A stretch of 26,134 bases of DNA, taken from NCBI GenBank assembly GCA_946480295.1, contig CAMLIT010000056.1, positions 1 to 26,134 on the forward strand, given 5' to 3'. The notes beneath the pieces were generated by a model, which had not been told where the DNA came from, did not search any database, and was given only the letters and a program-made list of their open reading frames with translations. Below, in pieces: positions 8,201 to 15,121 of the stretch (within the stretch, counting starts at the first letter, position 1; every line of letters begins with the position of its first letter). Source of the stretch: an uncultured Gemmatimonadota bacterium. Lineage in GTDB: Bacteria > Gemmatimonadota > Gemmatimonadetes > Gemmatimonadales > Gemmatimonadaceae. A program made the translations under genes and the position numbers.

Positions 8201-10053
8201 TAGGTGTCGTTGACCAGCTTGAAGTGGTCGACGTCGACGACGAGCAGCGACGGCGGCGTCTCGTTGGGGCGCCGCCGCGCCAGCACCGCGTTCGCGTGCT
8301 CGAGGAACGAGCGGCGCAGCGGCACGCCCGTGAGGTCGTCGAGGTCCGTCTGCTGGTCGGGCGCGGGGAGGGGCGGCGGCAGCTCCCCGTCGTCCTCCGC
8401 CACGTGCCGCACGAGCGAGCTGCGGCGCGCCATCACCGTCTCGAAGCGCGGGAAGAGCACCGGGTCGAACTGCCCGCCGACCTCGCCGCGCATGATCTCC
8501 ATCGCCTGCTCGTGCGGCACCGGCTTCTTGTAGCTGCGCTCCGACGTCAGCGCGTCGTATACGTCGGCGATGCACAGGATGCGCGCGGTGAAGGGGATCG
8601 CCTCCCCCTTCAGCCCGTGCGGATAGCCGCCGCCGTCCCAGCGCTCGTGGTGCGACTCGACGATCGGCCGCACGTCCCACGGGAAGTCGATGTCGGCGAG
8701 CATCTGCACGCCGGCCACCGGGTGCTGCTTGACGAGCGCCCACTCCTCCGCCGTCAGCCGTCCCGGCTTGTTGAGGATCTCCGGCGGGATCATCAGCTTG
8801 CCGACGTCGTGCAGCAGCGCGCCGATGCGGAACCAGAACAGCGACTTCGGGTCGAGCCCCGCCTCCTCGGCCAGCGCGCAGGCGATGTTCGCCACGCGCT
8901 CGCAGTGACCCTGCGTGTAGTGGTCCTTCGACTCGATCGACTCGCCCCAGCGCCGCACCACGTCGAGGAAGTCGCTCTCGAGCTGCGTCGTCTGGCGGTC
9001 GATGTCGGCGATGTCCGGGCGCGCGTGCAGCTGCGTGAACAGCCGGTGCGCGCGATTGAGGCTCTGCAGCGTGTCGCGGTTGCGCCCCTGCCGCCGGTAC
9101 AGCTCCGCCATCTCGCGCGCCACCTCGGCCGACAGGAGGGGATCCTGGCGCTCGTCCGCCTCGCGCTGCGCGTGCACGAACGACTGCTCGGCGAGCACGA
9201 AGTCCCCCGTCTCGCGGGCGATGATGCCGAAGCACTTCTGGATCTCGCCCATCGCCTGCGTGTCCTGCGTCTGCTGCGAGATCTCCAGCGCGCGCTGGCA
9301 GGCCTGGTGGGCGCGCGCGTACTCCTGCCGCGCGATCCACATCGCCGCGAGGTTGACCTCGAGCACCGTCTGCATCGCGAGGTCGCCCAGGACGTGGCTG
9401 ATCTCCACCGCCTCCTCGTACGCCCGCTCCGCGGTCTCCCAGCGCTGCATCCGCGTGTAGAGCATGCCGAGGTTGTTCAGCGTCATGCAGATGTACTTGG
9501 CGAGGCCGAGCGCGCGATACTCGGCGAGGCAGGCCTCGTAGTGCCAGAGCGCCTGCTCCAGCTCCCCGCGGATGTTGGCGATGATGCCGAGGTTCTGCGA
9601 CGTCATCGCGGCGAGCTTCGCCTCGCCCGACCGGCGCGCGCTCTCCCGCGCCTTCAGGTAGAGCCGCTCCGCCTCCTCGAGCTGCCCCTGCTTGTAGTAC
9701 GTCGCCGCCTGGGCGTTGATCGCCATCCCGATGGCCGCGTCGTCGGCGCACGCCTCCGCGACGGCCAACGCCGCCTCGAAGCAGTCGAAGGCGGCGTCGG
9801 GGTTCCCGTCGAACTGGTGCGTGAGCCCGATCCAGCGCAGCAGGCTCGCCGCCATCGCCGCGTCGGCCGGGTCGGCCAGGCAGGCGAACGCCTGCTCGTA
9901 GAGCGCCCGCGCATCCGAGTACCGACCCTGCCGCTCCGCGAGCTGCGCGTCGTCGATCAGAGCGGCGGTCGTGCGCTGCTCCGACTCGGGGACGAGCCGC
10001 AGATGGAGTGGTCGGTCGTAGGCACCGGAGCTCCGGTGCGGTGGATGGCTCAT
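5260..10053 (-). CDS. Giant signalling protein: TPR - HD-GYP - GGDEF - STAND/AAA ATPase - TPR
   Basis: This single 1597-residue chain has no signal peptide or membrane segment, so it is probably cytosolic. Residues about 30-345 are TPR helices. Residues 360-545 form an HD-GYP c-di-GMP phosphodiesterase with HDVGK (415-419), HHE (468-470) and GYPHGL (476-481). Residues about 570-735 form a diguanylate cyclase with intact GGDEF (648-652) and an RxxD inhibitory site (639-642) exactly five residues upstream. Residues about 748-1100 are a STAND/AAA_16-type ATPase with Walker A GEAGVGKST (777-785), Walker B LVIVLDD (882-888) and the HTEGNPFLV motif. The rest is another long TPR array. All active-site motifs look functional. 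The start is ATG 10053 with AGGA five bases upstream. TPR-STAND units normally sense a ligand or partner and drive an effector; here the effector would be c-di-GMP turnover. Confidence 0.93.
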   Translation of the reverse strand: MSHPPHRSSGAYDRPLHLRLVPESEQRTTAALIDDAQLAERQGRYSDARALYEQAFACLADPADAAMAASLLRWIGLTHQFDGNPDAAFDCFEAALAVAEACADDAAIGMAINAQAATYYKQGQLEEAERLYLKARESARRSGEAKLAAMTSQNLGIIANIRGELEQALWHYEACLAEYRALGLAKYICMTLNNLGMLYTRMQRWETAERAYEEAVEISHVLGDLAMQTVLEVNLAAMWIARQEYARAHQACQRALEISQQTQDTQAMGEIQKCFGIIARETGDFVLAEQSFVHAQREADERQDPLLSAEVAREMAELYRRQGRNRDTLQSLNRAHRLFTQLHARPDIADIDRQTTQLESDFLDVVRRWGESIESKDHYTQGHCERVANIACALAEEAGLDPKSLFWFRIGALLHDVGKLMIPPEILNKPGRLTAEEWALVKQHPVAGVQMLADIDFPWDVRPIVESHHERWDGGGYPHGLKGEAIPFTARILCIADVYDALTSERSYKKPVPHEQAMEIMRGEVGGQFDPVLFPRFETVMARRSSLVRHVAEDDGELPPPLPAPDQQTDLDDLTGVPLRRSFLEHANAVLARRRPNETPPSLLVVDVDHFKLVNDTYGHLQGDDILRTVVAVLRSHLRTGDVIGRYGGDEFVILLPRTPVEAAAEVAERLRVAVDAEKVTLRGKGGASISVTLSIGVAAAQSSDHVEAVFAAADRALYDAKRAGRNAVAVAGTGNEAAQPQLNLNRFVGRVEEMRRLVRLLEATHRGEARVLAIVGEAGVGKSTLVRQLLPEVRLRGGALVIGRCVEADVKPPYGPWAEIISAIQPRVVTPDRTWRELPRLVPSLGQGGELPLPSDSPGSKYALYDEIVEYVRMAAAACPLVIVLDDMQWADSATWDTLEHLVPQLEHDRVMICLTIRAEDKSRDIMDRRRRLSRDERFAELSLQRLTREELEQWLAAASHGQELGRELLPVLYRHTEGNPFLVVQVLRALIEEGEIRYENDRWKWRQTSELRLPVAVSDLMARRLDRLSPETRAILTTAAVIGRVFDIDLAIEAGAGTEDQLLDAIDEAVNAAVLEPSRTDSDQYTFAHTLLLDAIRSTANARRLRRIHQSVAEAMERRLPSAVAEIASHYDQAQQSEKAYAYAMRAGTAATSVYAHDEAAGFFAMAQRHASGPEQQLAAALQLAHVAEASGRYADAIDLCESALATAQPIGDPSVLLPIRRMRERLRESMGQPLAETLEACHALLQEVELAKLETERVALLTMISRTYSRLGDIPAAMRLARTCVERAEELGDQRLLAESLMRLGSTLWESGSVEANDHFRRAESIWNELDDRYGVVRCAINIGNVFSNSGDAVAAGDAYRKGVELGLSAHAPDLAGLASLNLGVLQMKAGEFDLANESYEDARRLFVTVKNEPHRLAALYNMGNLARERGDVRRALELYEEAAALARRIGMRDVETGAVAGAGLAGLGLDLHEYARGAREKSDALIGDRTTTWFQGRELAEALAVRVALADGHVEMAEQRFSDAMMLAEQRDPYAAAWLVADTAPLLAAAGYETVWSLVEHYASRVDALGYLPLAARYEALMRERQARARDGF

Positions 10054-10103
10054 GGCGTCCTGCGCTGTGCGGCGGTGTTCCAGGAGGAGGCCCTCTCAGC
10101 AGG

Positions 10104-10125
10104 ACGGCCGATGCCGGTCGGCCGT
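10104..10125. promoter_or_regulatory. Perfect 8-bp inverted repeat in the leader of the HD-GYP/GGDEF gene
   Basis: ACGGCCGA (10104-10111) and TCGGCCGT (10118-10125) are perfect reverse complements separated by TGCCGG. The site lies 51-72 bp upstream of the regulator's ATG on the minus strand. It could be an operator or an RNA hairpin. In a GC-rich region such repeats also arise by chance, so function is a guess. Confidence 0.3.
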
Positions 10126-10249
10126 CACGGGGTGGGGGCCATTCGGGGGGAGAGCAGGGGGGCGGGGTCCAGCGCCTCGCAAGATGACGGGGCCCGACGG
10201 CCATCGCCAGTCTTGCCGGACGGCGTGACGCGCTCCAGAAAACGACGTC

Positions 10250-10280
10250 GGGGCGAGAGCGGTCCCGCCGCTCTCGCCCC
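10250..10280 (-). terminator. Strong hairpin terminator after the secreted-peptide gene
   Basis: The stem is a perfect 13-bp inverted repeat, GGGGCGAGAGCGG (10250-10262) with CCGCTCTCGCCCC (10268-10280), and a 5-base loop. Read on the minus strand it begins 23 bp after the stop of the 63-residue gene and is followed a few bases later by a short T run (GTCGTTTTC). This is the expected form of an intrinsic terminator for the minus-strand lipoprotein/peptide cluster. It also separates that cluster from the regulator gene downstream. Confidence 0.75.
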
Positions 10281-10303
10281 GCCTGCCGGAACAGCGCTCC
10301 GGC

Positions 10304-10495
10304 TCAACCCACCGCGACCATGTACCCGGAAATCCCGCAGTCGGTCGTGATCTTCACGCCGCTCGCGTTCGAGCTCGGGCCGTGGCTCGCGACGAGCGTG
10401 GGCACGGCGCTGGCCTGCCGCGGTGCGACCGCGCTCACGCACAGGGCGACTATGGCCATCGCGGCCAGCCGCGCCAGGAAAGTCTTCTTCGACAT
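10304..10495 (-). CDS. Small secreted peptide precursor of unknown function
   Basis: This 63-residue protein has a clear Sec signal peptide: positive MSKKTFLAR, a hydrophobic core AAMAIVALCVSAVA, then PRQASA with probable cleavage after residue 30. The mature product would be only about 33 residues, ending TTDCGISGYMVAVG with one cysteine. The gene is supported by a Shine-Dalgarno GGAGG at 10506-10510, ten bases before the ATG, and by the terminator directly downstream. It lies 94 bp after the second tandem lipoprotein gene on the same strand, so it is probably co-transcribed with those genes. I do not recognise the family. A secreted structural or signalling peptide, or a small partner of the lipoproteins, are both possible. 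Confidence 0.65.
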   Translation of the reverse strand: MSKKTFLARLAAMAIVALCVSAVAPRQASAVPTLVASHGPSSNASGVKITTDCGISGYMVAVG

Positions 10496-10589
10496 GAGAA
10501 TCGAGCCTCCGTCGGATCGATCGTAGAGTGGATGCAGCGTCAGGGTGCCGTCGGGGTCCGCATCGGACGCGATGCGGATCGCGGCTCGA

Positions 10590-11285
10590 TTAGTAGGCGA
10601 TGATCGAGGTGGAGCTGATGCAGAAGCTGTCGAGCAGCGGATCGCATGCATCCACACTCGCCGAAACGTTGTACCCACTGAAGTGCTTGATCCGACGCGA
10701 GACGGTGTTGTTGCCGAAGTCGAGCTGCGCCTGCTCGCTCGCATCGACCGCGCCCTCGTCCACCCACAGCCCGTCGGACGGACGCTGCCAGAGGATCGAG
10801 TAGCCGCCGTTCGCCTGGACGGCGTAGCCGTCCTTCAGCGTCAGGACCACGTAGTGCGCGGTGTCACCCGCGGTCGCCGGCACGAAGCGCAGCGCCGGCT
10901 GGAAGTCCACGTACGCGTGCCCGTGCTTGTTCGTCCAGGTCGCGGTGATCGTGATCGGCGTGGTGAGCGCCGAGCAGGGCGCGTCCCACAGGTCCTCGCC
11001 GTAGCCGGAGGTCGCGGGATCGCAGATCGAGTACGCCGGGAAGCGCACCGAGTGATTGCCGAACTTGTACGTCTGGCTGACCGTCGGGTCCACCACGAAG
11101 CTGGTGGTCTGGACCGTGTTGTCCGGATTCGGACGGCCGCGGCCCACGGACGACGTGCTCGTCGTCGAGAGGGCGAGCCCCGGAGTCCGCATCTGCCGCG
11201 GCGCACTGGGAGCCTCGGTACACGCCGCGAACGTCGCGGCTATCCCGGCCAGTACGCCCGCTCGTATCATCGTCGACACGCGCAT
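10590..11285 (-). CDS. Lipoprotein with ZU5-like beta domain, copy 1
   Basis: This 231-residue lipoprotein precursor starts MRVSTMIRAG, with a hydrophobic stretch and a lipobox-like FAAC giving acylation at Cys22. A low-complexity Ser/Thr linker follows (about 23-60). The globular part contains VRFPAYSICD, PITITATWTNKHGHAYVDFQPALRF, a short LWQRPSDGLWVDE segment and the ending RRIKHFSGYNVSAS. The order (a cap motif, PITIT strand, 'F.PaLrF', a W-containing strand, terminal 'HFSGY') resembles ZU5-like domains of secreted bacterial proteins, which is an inference. Two cysteines about 17 residues apart (SICD...APC) may form a disulfide, and two more lie near the C-terminus. AGGAAGGA about 10 bases upstream supports the ATG. 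It is clearly paralogous to the neighbouring gene at 11403-12092. Function is unknown. Confidence 0.8.
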   Translation of the reverse strand: MRVSTMIRAGVLAGIAATFAACTEAPSAPRQMRTPGLALSTTSTSSVGRGRPNPDNTVQTTSFVVDPTVSQTYKFGNHSVRFPAYSICDPATSGYGEDLWDAPCSALTTPITITATWTNKHGHAYVDFQPALRFVPATAGDTAHYVVLTLKDGYAVQANGGYSILWQRPSDGLWVDEGAVDASEQAQLDFGNNTVSRRIKHFSGYNVSASVDACDPLLDSFCISSTSIIAY

Positions 11286-11402
11286 GCGATGTCTGTCCTT
11301 CCTGAAGAGAGTGGAGTCGTGAAGTGGTGGACTTCGGACTGCGACTTTCCGCTACCGCTCGTGCACCAGCATCCTGCGATTCCGCGACAGTCGGCGCCGC
11401 GG

Positions 11403-12092
11403 TCAGTACATCATGAACGCGTCGTCGAGGCTCGCGCTGACGTTGTAGCCGCTGAAGTGCTTGATGCGGCGCGCGACGACGTCCCTGCCGAAGACGAACG
11501 TCCTCAGCGTGGGATCGGTGAGCGACTCGTCGACCCACTGGCCGTCCTCGTTCAGCCACAGGATCTGGAAGCTGCCGTTGTCGACCGACTGCTTGTCGTG
11601 AAGCGCCAGGATCACCGGCGGCGCGTCGGCCGCGGGATCGAAGCGGAGCGCCGGCTCGAACTCGACGTAGGCATGGCCGCGCCGGGTGGACCAGACGGCC
11701 TTGACCTGGATCGGCGCGGCGGGCTTCACGCAGCTCGACGCGTCGTCGAAATACGCCGTCCCGTACGGCGAGCTGAGGTCGCACAGCGCGCCCGGCGGGA
11801 CGATCAGGGTGTGCAGCCCGAGCTGGAACGTGCCGCCCTGCGACGTCAGGGTGAACGTCCCCGAGTCGATGGCCGCGTTCCGATCGCCGTTTCGCCTGAC
11901 CGACGTCAGGGGATCCGACGTCGCCTTCGGACCGTGACCCGCCCTGGGTCCGTGATCGGCCCGGGCGTACGCGGGCCCCTGAAGGTCTATGCTGCGCTCA
12001 GCGTGCGGCATCACGGGCGTGTCGCTGCACGCGGCGAGTGCGGCCACCGCGAACCCGACCAGACCGCTTCGTATCATCATCGATACGCGCAT
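11403..12092 (-). CDS. Lipoprotein with ZU5-like beta domain, copy 2
   Basis: This is a 229-residue paralogue of the preceding lipoprotein. The frame extends 21 codons further upstream. I chose ATG 12092 because its start MRVSMMIRSG aligns with the other copy and GAGGA lies 8 bases before it. The lipobox LAAC places the lipidated residue at Cys22, as in the other copy. A His/Gly/Arg-rich linker (ADHGPRAGHGPKA) precedes the beta domain. That domain shows GTFQLGLHTLIVPPGALCD, PIQVKAVWSTRRGHAYVEFEPALRF, ILWLNEDGQWVDES and the shared ending RRIKHFSGYNVSASLDDAFMMY. 'TLIVPPGAL' followed by a 'PI.V.A' strand is the best ZU5-like signature of the pair. The Cys pair (ALCD...SSC) is conserved. The genes are 117 bp apart, consistent with tandem duplication. 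Function is unknown. Confidence 0.8.
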   Translation of the reverse strand: MRVSMMIRSGLVGFAVAALAACSDTPVMPHAERSIDLQGPAYARADHGPRAGHGPKATSDPLTSVRRNGDRNAAIDSGTFTLTSQGGTFQLGLHTLIVPPGALCDLSSPYGTAYFDDASSCVKPAAPIQVKAVWSTRRGHAYVEFEPALRFDPAADAPPVILALHDKQSVDNGSFQILWLNEDGQWVDESLTDPTLRTFVFGRDVVARRIKHFSGYNVSASLDDAFMMY

Positions 12093-12553
12093 GTCAAAAT
12101 CCTCGACAGGTGTTGAGTACATCCTGCGGACGGGGTCGCCTTTGGCAATCGGCATACCGTGCTCTGGAGCACCTTTCTCTCGTGCGATTCCGCGGTCACG
12201 TCGTCTTTTTCGACCGACGGCGGTTGTGAGCTTTCGCGACAGGGGCGGTCGCCTTGACCGGCTTCCCTTTGTCCAGCGATCGCGATCGGTAATCGCGTCC
12301 GGAATCGCTCGTCGCGCCGTTTTGCAGATTGCGGGAGTTTTTCGCGTTTTGCATGGCGTCGCGGAATCGATCGCCGTCGCGTTTCTCGCCGCCCCCGTTG
12401 CGCGCGCCGTGACGCGGAGACCTCACGCGCCTTCCACTCGCGCCGACAACAGACGAGCCGAGCGCGACGAGGTAAATCCACGGAGACCGGCGTCGGCCCC
12501 ATGTGCACACGCGACTTCAATCGAACGCCGCAAGACGTTATGTTTCAACGCTT
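12093..12553. other. 460-bp divergent intergenic region
   Basis: This lies between the divergent lipoprotein and U32 genes and is less GC-rich than its surroundings. It holds a perfect 12-bp palindrome (12277-12288, CGATCGCGATCG) and an imperfect direct repeat of GGAATCG[CA]TCG at about 12301 and 12363. A weak sigma-70-like pair lies just before the U32 gene (TTCAAT 12516-12521, 17 bp, TATGTT 12539-12544). A small basic reading frame also occurs (see next entry). I see no clear terminator or RNA gene. Confidence 0.5.
12196..12354 (-). CDS. Possible small basic protein (doubtful)
   Basis: A 52-codon frame from ATG 12354 encodes a polar, strongly basic peptide beginning MQNAKNSRNLQNG and ending AHNRRRSKKTT. 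The composition (Asn/Lys/Arg/Ser, little hydrophobic) is unlike random antisense translation in this genome and resembles small nucleic-acid-associated proteins. However, no convincing Shine-Dalgarno precedes the ATG, the third-position GC is only about 70%, and I recognise no family. The frame is open as far up as 12510, but that extension looks random. Confidence 0.22.
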   Translation of the reverse strand: MQNAKNSRNLQNGATSDSGRDYRSRSLDKGKPVKATAPVAKAHNRRRSKKTT

Positions 12554-15061
12554 ATGAAGACGCACCTCATCCCCGAGCTGCTCGCCCCCGCCGGCTCGCT
12601 CGACGCCGTCCGCGCGGCCCTCGCCAACGGCGCCGACGCCGTCTACCTCGGCGCGCATCGCTTCAACGCGCGCGACGAGGGCGCCCAGCTCACCCTGGAT
12701 GAGCTCGAGCAGGCCTGCCGCCTCGCCCACGAGCGGAGCCGCCGCGTCTACCTGACGCTCAACATCCTCATCAAGCCCGCGGAGCTGGAGGACGCCCTCC
12801 TCTTCTTCGGCGAGGCGCTCGACCGCGGCGTGGACGCCGTCATCGTCCAGGACCTCGGCCTGGTGCGCCTCATCCAGCGCCTTTATCCCGGCACCGAGAT
12901 CCACGGCTCCACCCAGATGACGGTGCACGACGCCAGTGGCGCCGCCGTCATGAGGGAGCTCGGCATCGCCCGCGTCGTGCTCGCCCGCGAGAACACCCTC
13001 GAGGACATCCGCGCCATCCACGATGCCGTCCCCGAGCTCGGGCTCGAGACCTTCATCCACGGCGCCCTCTGCATCTCGTACTCGGGGCAGTGCTACATGT
13101 CCGGCATGATCTCCGAGCGCAGCGCCAACCGTGGCTCCTGTGCCCAGTCGTGCCGCAAGGACTACGTCCTCACCGACGCCGGCGACGGCGCCGAGCTCGA
13201 TCGCGGCTACCTCATCTCGGCGCGCGACCTCGCGGCGTACGACCACCTCGAGGGGATCGCCGAGGCGGGCGTCGGCTGCCTCAAGATCGAGGGGCGGAAG
13301 AAGCGCCCCGAGTACGTCGCGACCGTCACGAAGGGCTACCGCGACTTCCTCGAGCGGCTGCGGCGCGGCGAGCCCGTGAACCCGACTCCAGACGAGGTGC
13401 AACCGCTCGTCCAGATCTACAGCCGCGGCTTCACCGGCGGCATGTACGGCGGCCGCGTGGGGCGCGACTACATCACCCGCACCCAGCCGGACAACCGCGG
13501 GCTCCCGCTCGGCGCGGTCGTCGGCTACGAGCGCGGCGACCTGCTCGTCGAGCTGTCCACCCCCGTGCAGGTCGGCGACGGCCTGGGCTTCGAGCCGCCC
13601 GAAGGCACCGGCGGCGCCCAGCTCGGCTTCGCGGTCACGGCGGTCCGCACGCTGTCGTCGCGCGCCACCGTGCGCCAGGCGATCGCGACGCGCACGCGCG
13701 TGCCCGTCGGCTGGCGCGTCGTCCGCACCTCCGACGTCAATCTCCTCGAGCGCGCGCGGGCGAGCTACGCCGCCCTCGGTCACGAGGTCCGCGCGCGCAA
13801 GGCGCGCCTCGACGTGCGCCTCTTCGGCGCGCCCGGCACGCCCCTCAAGGCGATGTTCACCGCGGACGGCGAGACGATCACGGTGCGCTCGGAGATCGAG
13901 CTCGTCCCCGCGACGAAGCGCGCGCTCGATCGCCAGCTCCTGCGCGACCAGCTCGGCCGACTCGGCGACACGCCGTTCGTGCTCGGCGCCGTGGACGACG
14001 ACGGGCTCTCCGCGGGGCTCTTCCTCCCCGTGAGCGAGCTGAATCGCCTGCGCCAGGGCGCGGTGGAGCAGCTCATGCTCGCCCGCGACTGGGCGCGCCA
14101 GGCGACGCTCGCCGAGCGCGCCGCGCGCGTGCACGCCGCCGTCGCCGATCTCCCGCTCGCGCGCGCGGATGCGACTCCTCTCGCCAGTTCCGGCGACGCC
14201 GAGCCGTGGCGGCTCACCGCGCAGGTCTACCGTCTCGAGGACGCCGAAGCCGCCGCCGAGGGCGGCGCGACCGAGGTCTGCCTCGATCCGTTCCTGCGGC
14301 ATCCGGCGCCTTCGGTGGCGAAGGTGCGCGCGCTCCAGGCATCGCTCGCCGGCCGCGGTGTGTCGCTGCGGCTCCGCACGCCGACCATCGTGCGTCCCGA
14401 GGAGCGGCGCACGACCCAGAAGTGGCTCGATCTCGGCCTGCCGCTCCTCTCCGGGCATCTCGGTCTCGTGGGAGAGTTGGGGCGCGACGGACGCGACGTC
14501 GTCGCCGACTACGCCGTGAACGTCATGAACGCGCACACCGCGGCGGAGATCTTCCGCCTCGGCGCGCGGCGCGTCGTGCTCTCGGTGGAGCTCACGGCCG
14601 AGGAGATCGCGCAGGTCGTCGCGCCCTGGTCGGGGCGCGGCTTCGACGTCTTCCTCTACGGCCGACCCGAGGGGATGACCATCGAGCACTGCGTGCTCTC
14701 GGCCGCCTTCGACCGCGTCCCGACGACCTGCCGCGACCTCTGCGTCCAGAAGCACACGAACGTGCAGATCACCGATCCCGCGGGCTACACCTTCCCGGTC
14801 GCCACGGATTCGGCGTGCCGCAACCGGCTGCTCCACTCGCGCCCCATCGAGGGCTCCGAGTACCTGCCGCGGCTGTGGGAGCACGGTGTCCGCGGCTTCC
14901 AGGTCGTGTTCAACGTCCCGACGGACCCCGTGCGCGCCATCGTCGCCGGCTACCGCGCCAGCCTCGAGCGCCTCGCCCAGGGCGACGTCGAGAGCGCGAG
15001 CGCCGTGCGCGCGCTCGTCGGCACCGCGTTCACGCGCGGGCATTTCGCGCGTGCGGTCTAG
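12554..15061 (+). CDS. Large U32 peptidase-family protein (RlhA/YhbU-like, with DUF3656-type middle)
   Basis: This 835-residue protein starts MKTHLIPELLAPAGSLDAVRAAL, the classic U32 N-terminus, which is why ATG 12554 is chosen over an upstream in-frame ATG. The U32 signature HGALCISYSGQCYMSG (169-184) and SANRGSCAQSCR (190-201) supplies four cysteines: C173, C180, C196 and C200. A DUF3656-like region follows. A second, partial barrel (about 550-800) has TTCRDLCVQKH and ATDSACRNR. Long U32 proteins of this kind include E. coli RlhA, needed for hydroxylation of 23S rRNA C2501, and relatives acting in tRNA hydroxylation and ubiquinone synthesis. UbiU/UbiV hold a 4Fe-4S cluster with equivalent cysteines. 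An RNA-hydroxylation role is therefore more likely than proteolysis, but this is inference from the family. Confidence 0.85.
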   Translation: MKTHLIPELLAPAGSLDAVRAALANGADAVYLGAHRFNARDEGAQLTLDELEQACRLAHERSRRVYLTLNILIKPAELEDALLFFGEALDRGVDAVIVQDLGLVRLIQRLYPGTEIHGSTQMTVHDASGAAVMRELGIARVVLARENTLEDIRAIHDAVPELGLETFIHGALCISYSGQCYMSGMISERSANRGSCAQSCRKDYVLTDAGDGAELDRGYLISARDLAAYDHLEGIAEAGVGCLKIEGRKKRPEYVATVTKGYRDFLERLRRGEPVNPTPDEVQPLVQIYSRGFTGGMYGGRVGRDYITRTQPDNRGLPLGAVVGYERGDLLVELSTPVQVGDGLGFEPPEGTGGAQLGFAVTAVRTLSSRATVRQAIATRTRVPVGWRVVRTSDVNLLERARASYAALGHEVRARKARLDVRLFGAPGTPLKAMFTADGETITVRSEIELVPATKRALDRQLLRDQLGRLGDTPFVLGAVDDDGLSAGLFLPVSELNRLRQGAVEQLMLARDWARQATLAERAARVHAAVADLPLARADATPLASSGDAEPWRLTAQVYRLEDAEAAAEGGATEVCLDPFLRHPAPSVAKVRALQASLAGRGVSLRLRTPTIVRPEERRTTQKWLDLGLPLLSGHLGLVGELGRDGRDVVADYAVNVMNAHTAAEIFRLGARRVVLSVELTAEEIAQVVAPWSGRGFDVFLYGRPEGMTIEHCVLSAAFDRVPTTCRDLCVQKHTNVQITDPAGYTFPVATDSACRNRLLHSRPIEGSEYLPRLWEHGVRGFQVVFNVPTDPVRAIVAGYRASLERLAQGDVESASAVRALVGTAFTRGHFARAV

Positions 15062-15121
15062 TGGCGACGGTCGCCCGCGTTGGATGACGCACGCTCCGGC
15101 TCCCGTCGCGAGCGTGACCGC

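Noticed and set aside
7327..10350. A 1007-codon plus-strand frame opposite the HD-GYP/GGDEF gene, and a 1321-codon minus frame (6239-10204) in another frame
   Set aside because: The composition is His/Arg/Leu/Val- or Arg/Ala-rich without domains, while the 1597-residue minus-strand frame has every expected motif. Both are shadows.
12093..12155. Earlier in-frame ATG for lipoprotein copy 2
   Set aside because: A 21-residue polar extension before the signal sequence would spoil export. The later ATG has GAGGA upstream and aligns with the paralogue.
12277..12288. HIP1-like (GCGATCGC) repeat family
   Set aside because: Only a single overlapping occurrence is evident, so there is no sign of the high iteration that defines HIP1 in cyanobacteria.
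15080..15121. Earlier in-frame ATG for recQ
   Set aside because: It adds 14 polar, non-conserved residues (MDDARSGSRRERDR) with no better ribosome site. The family start pattern fits ATG 15122.
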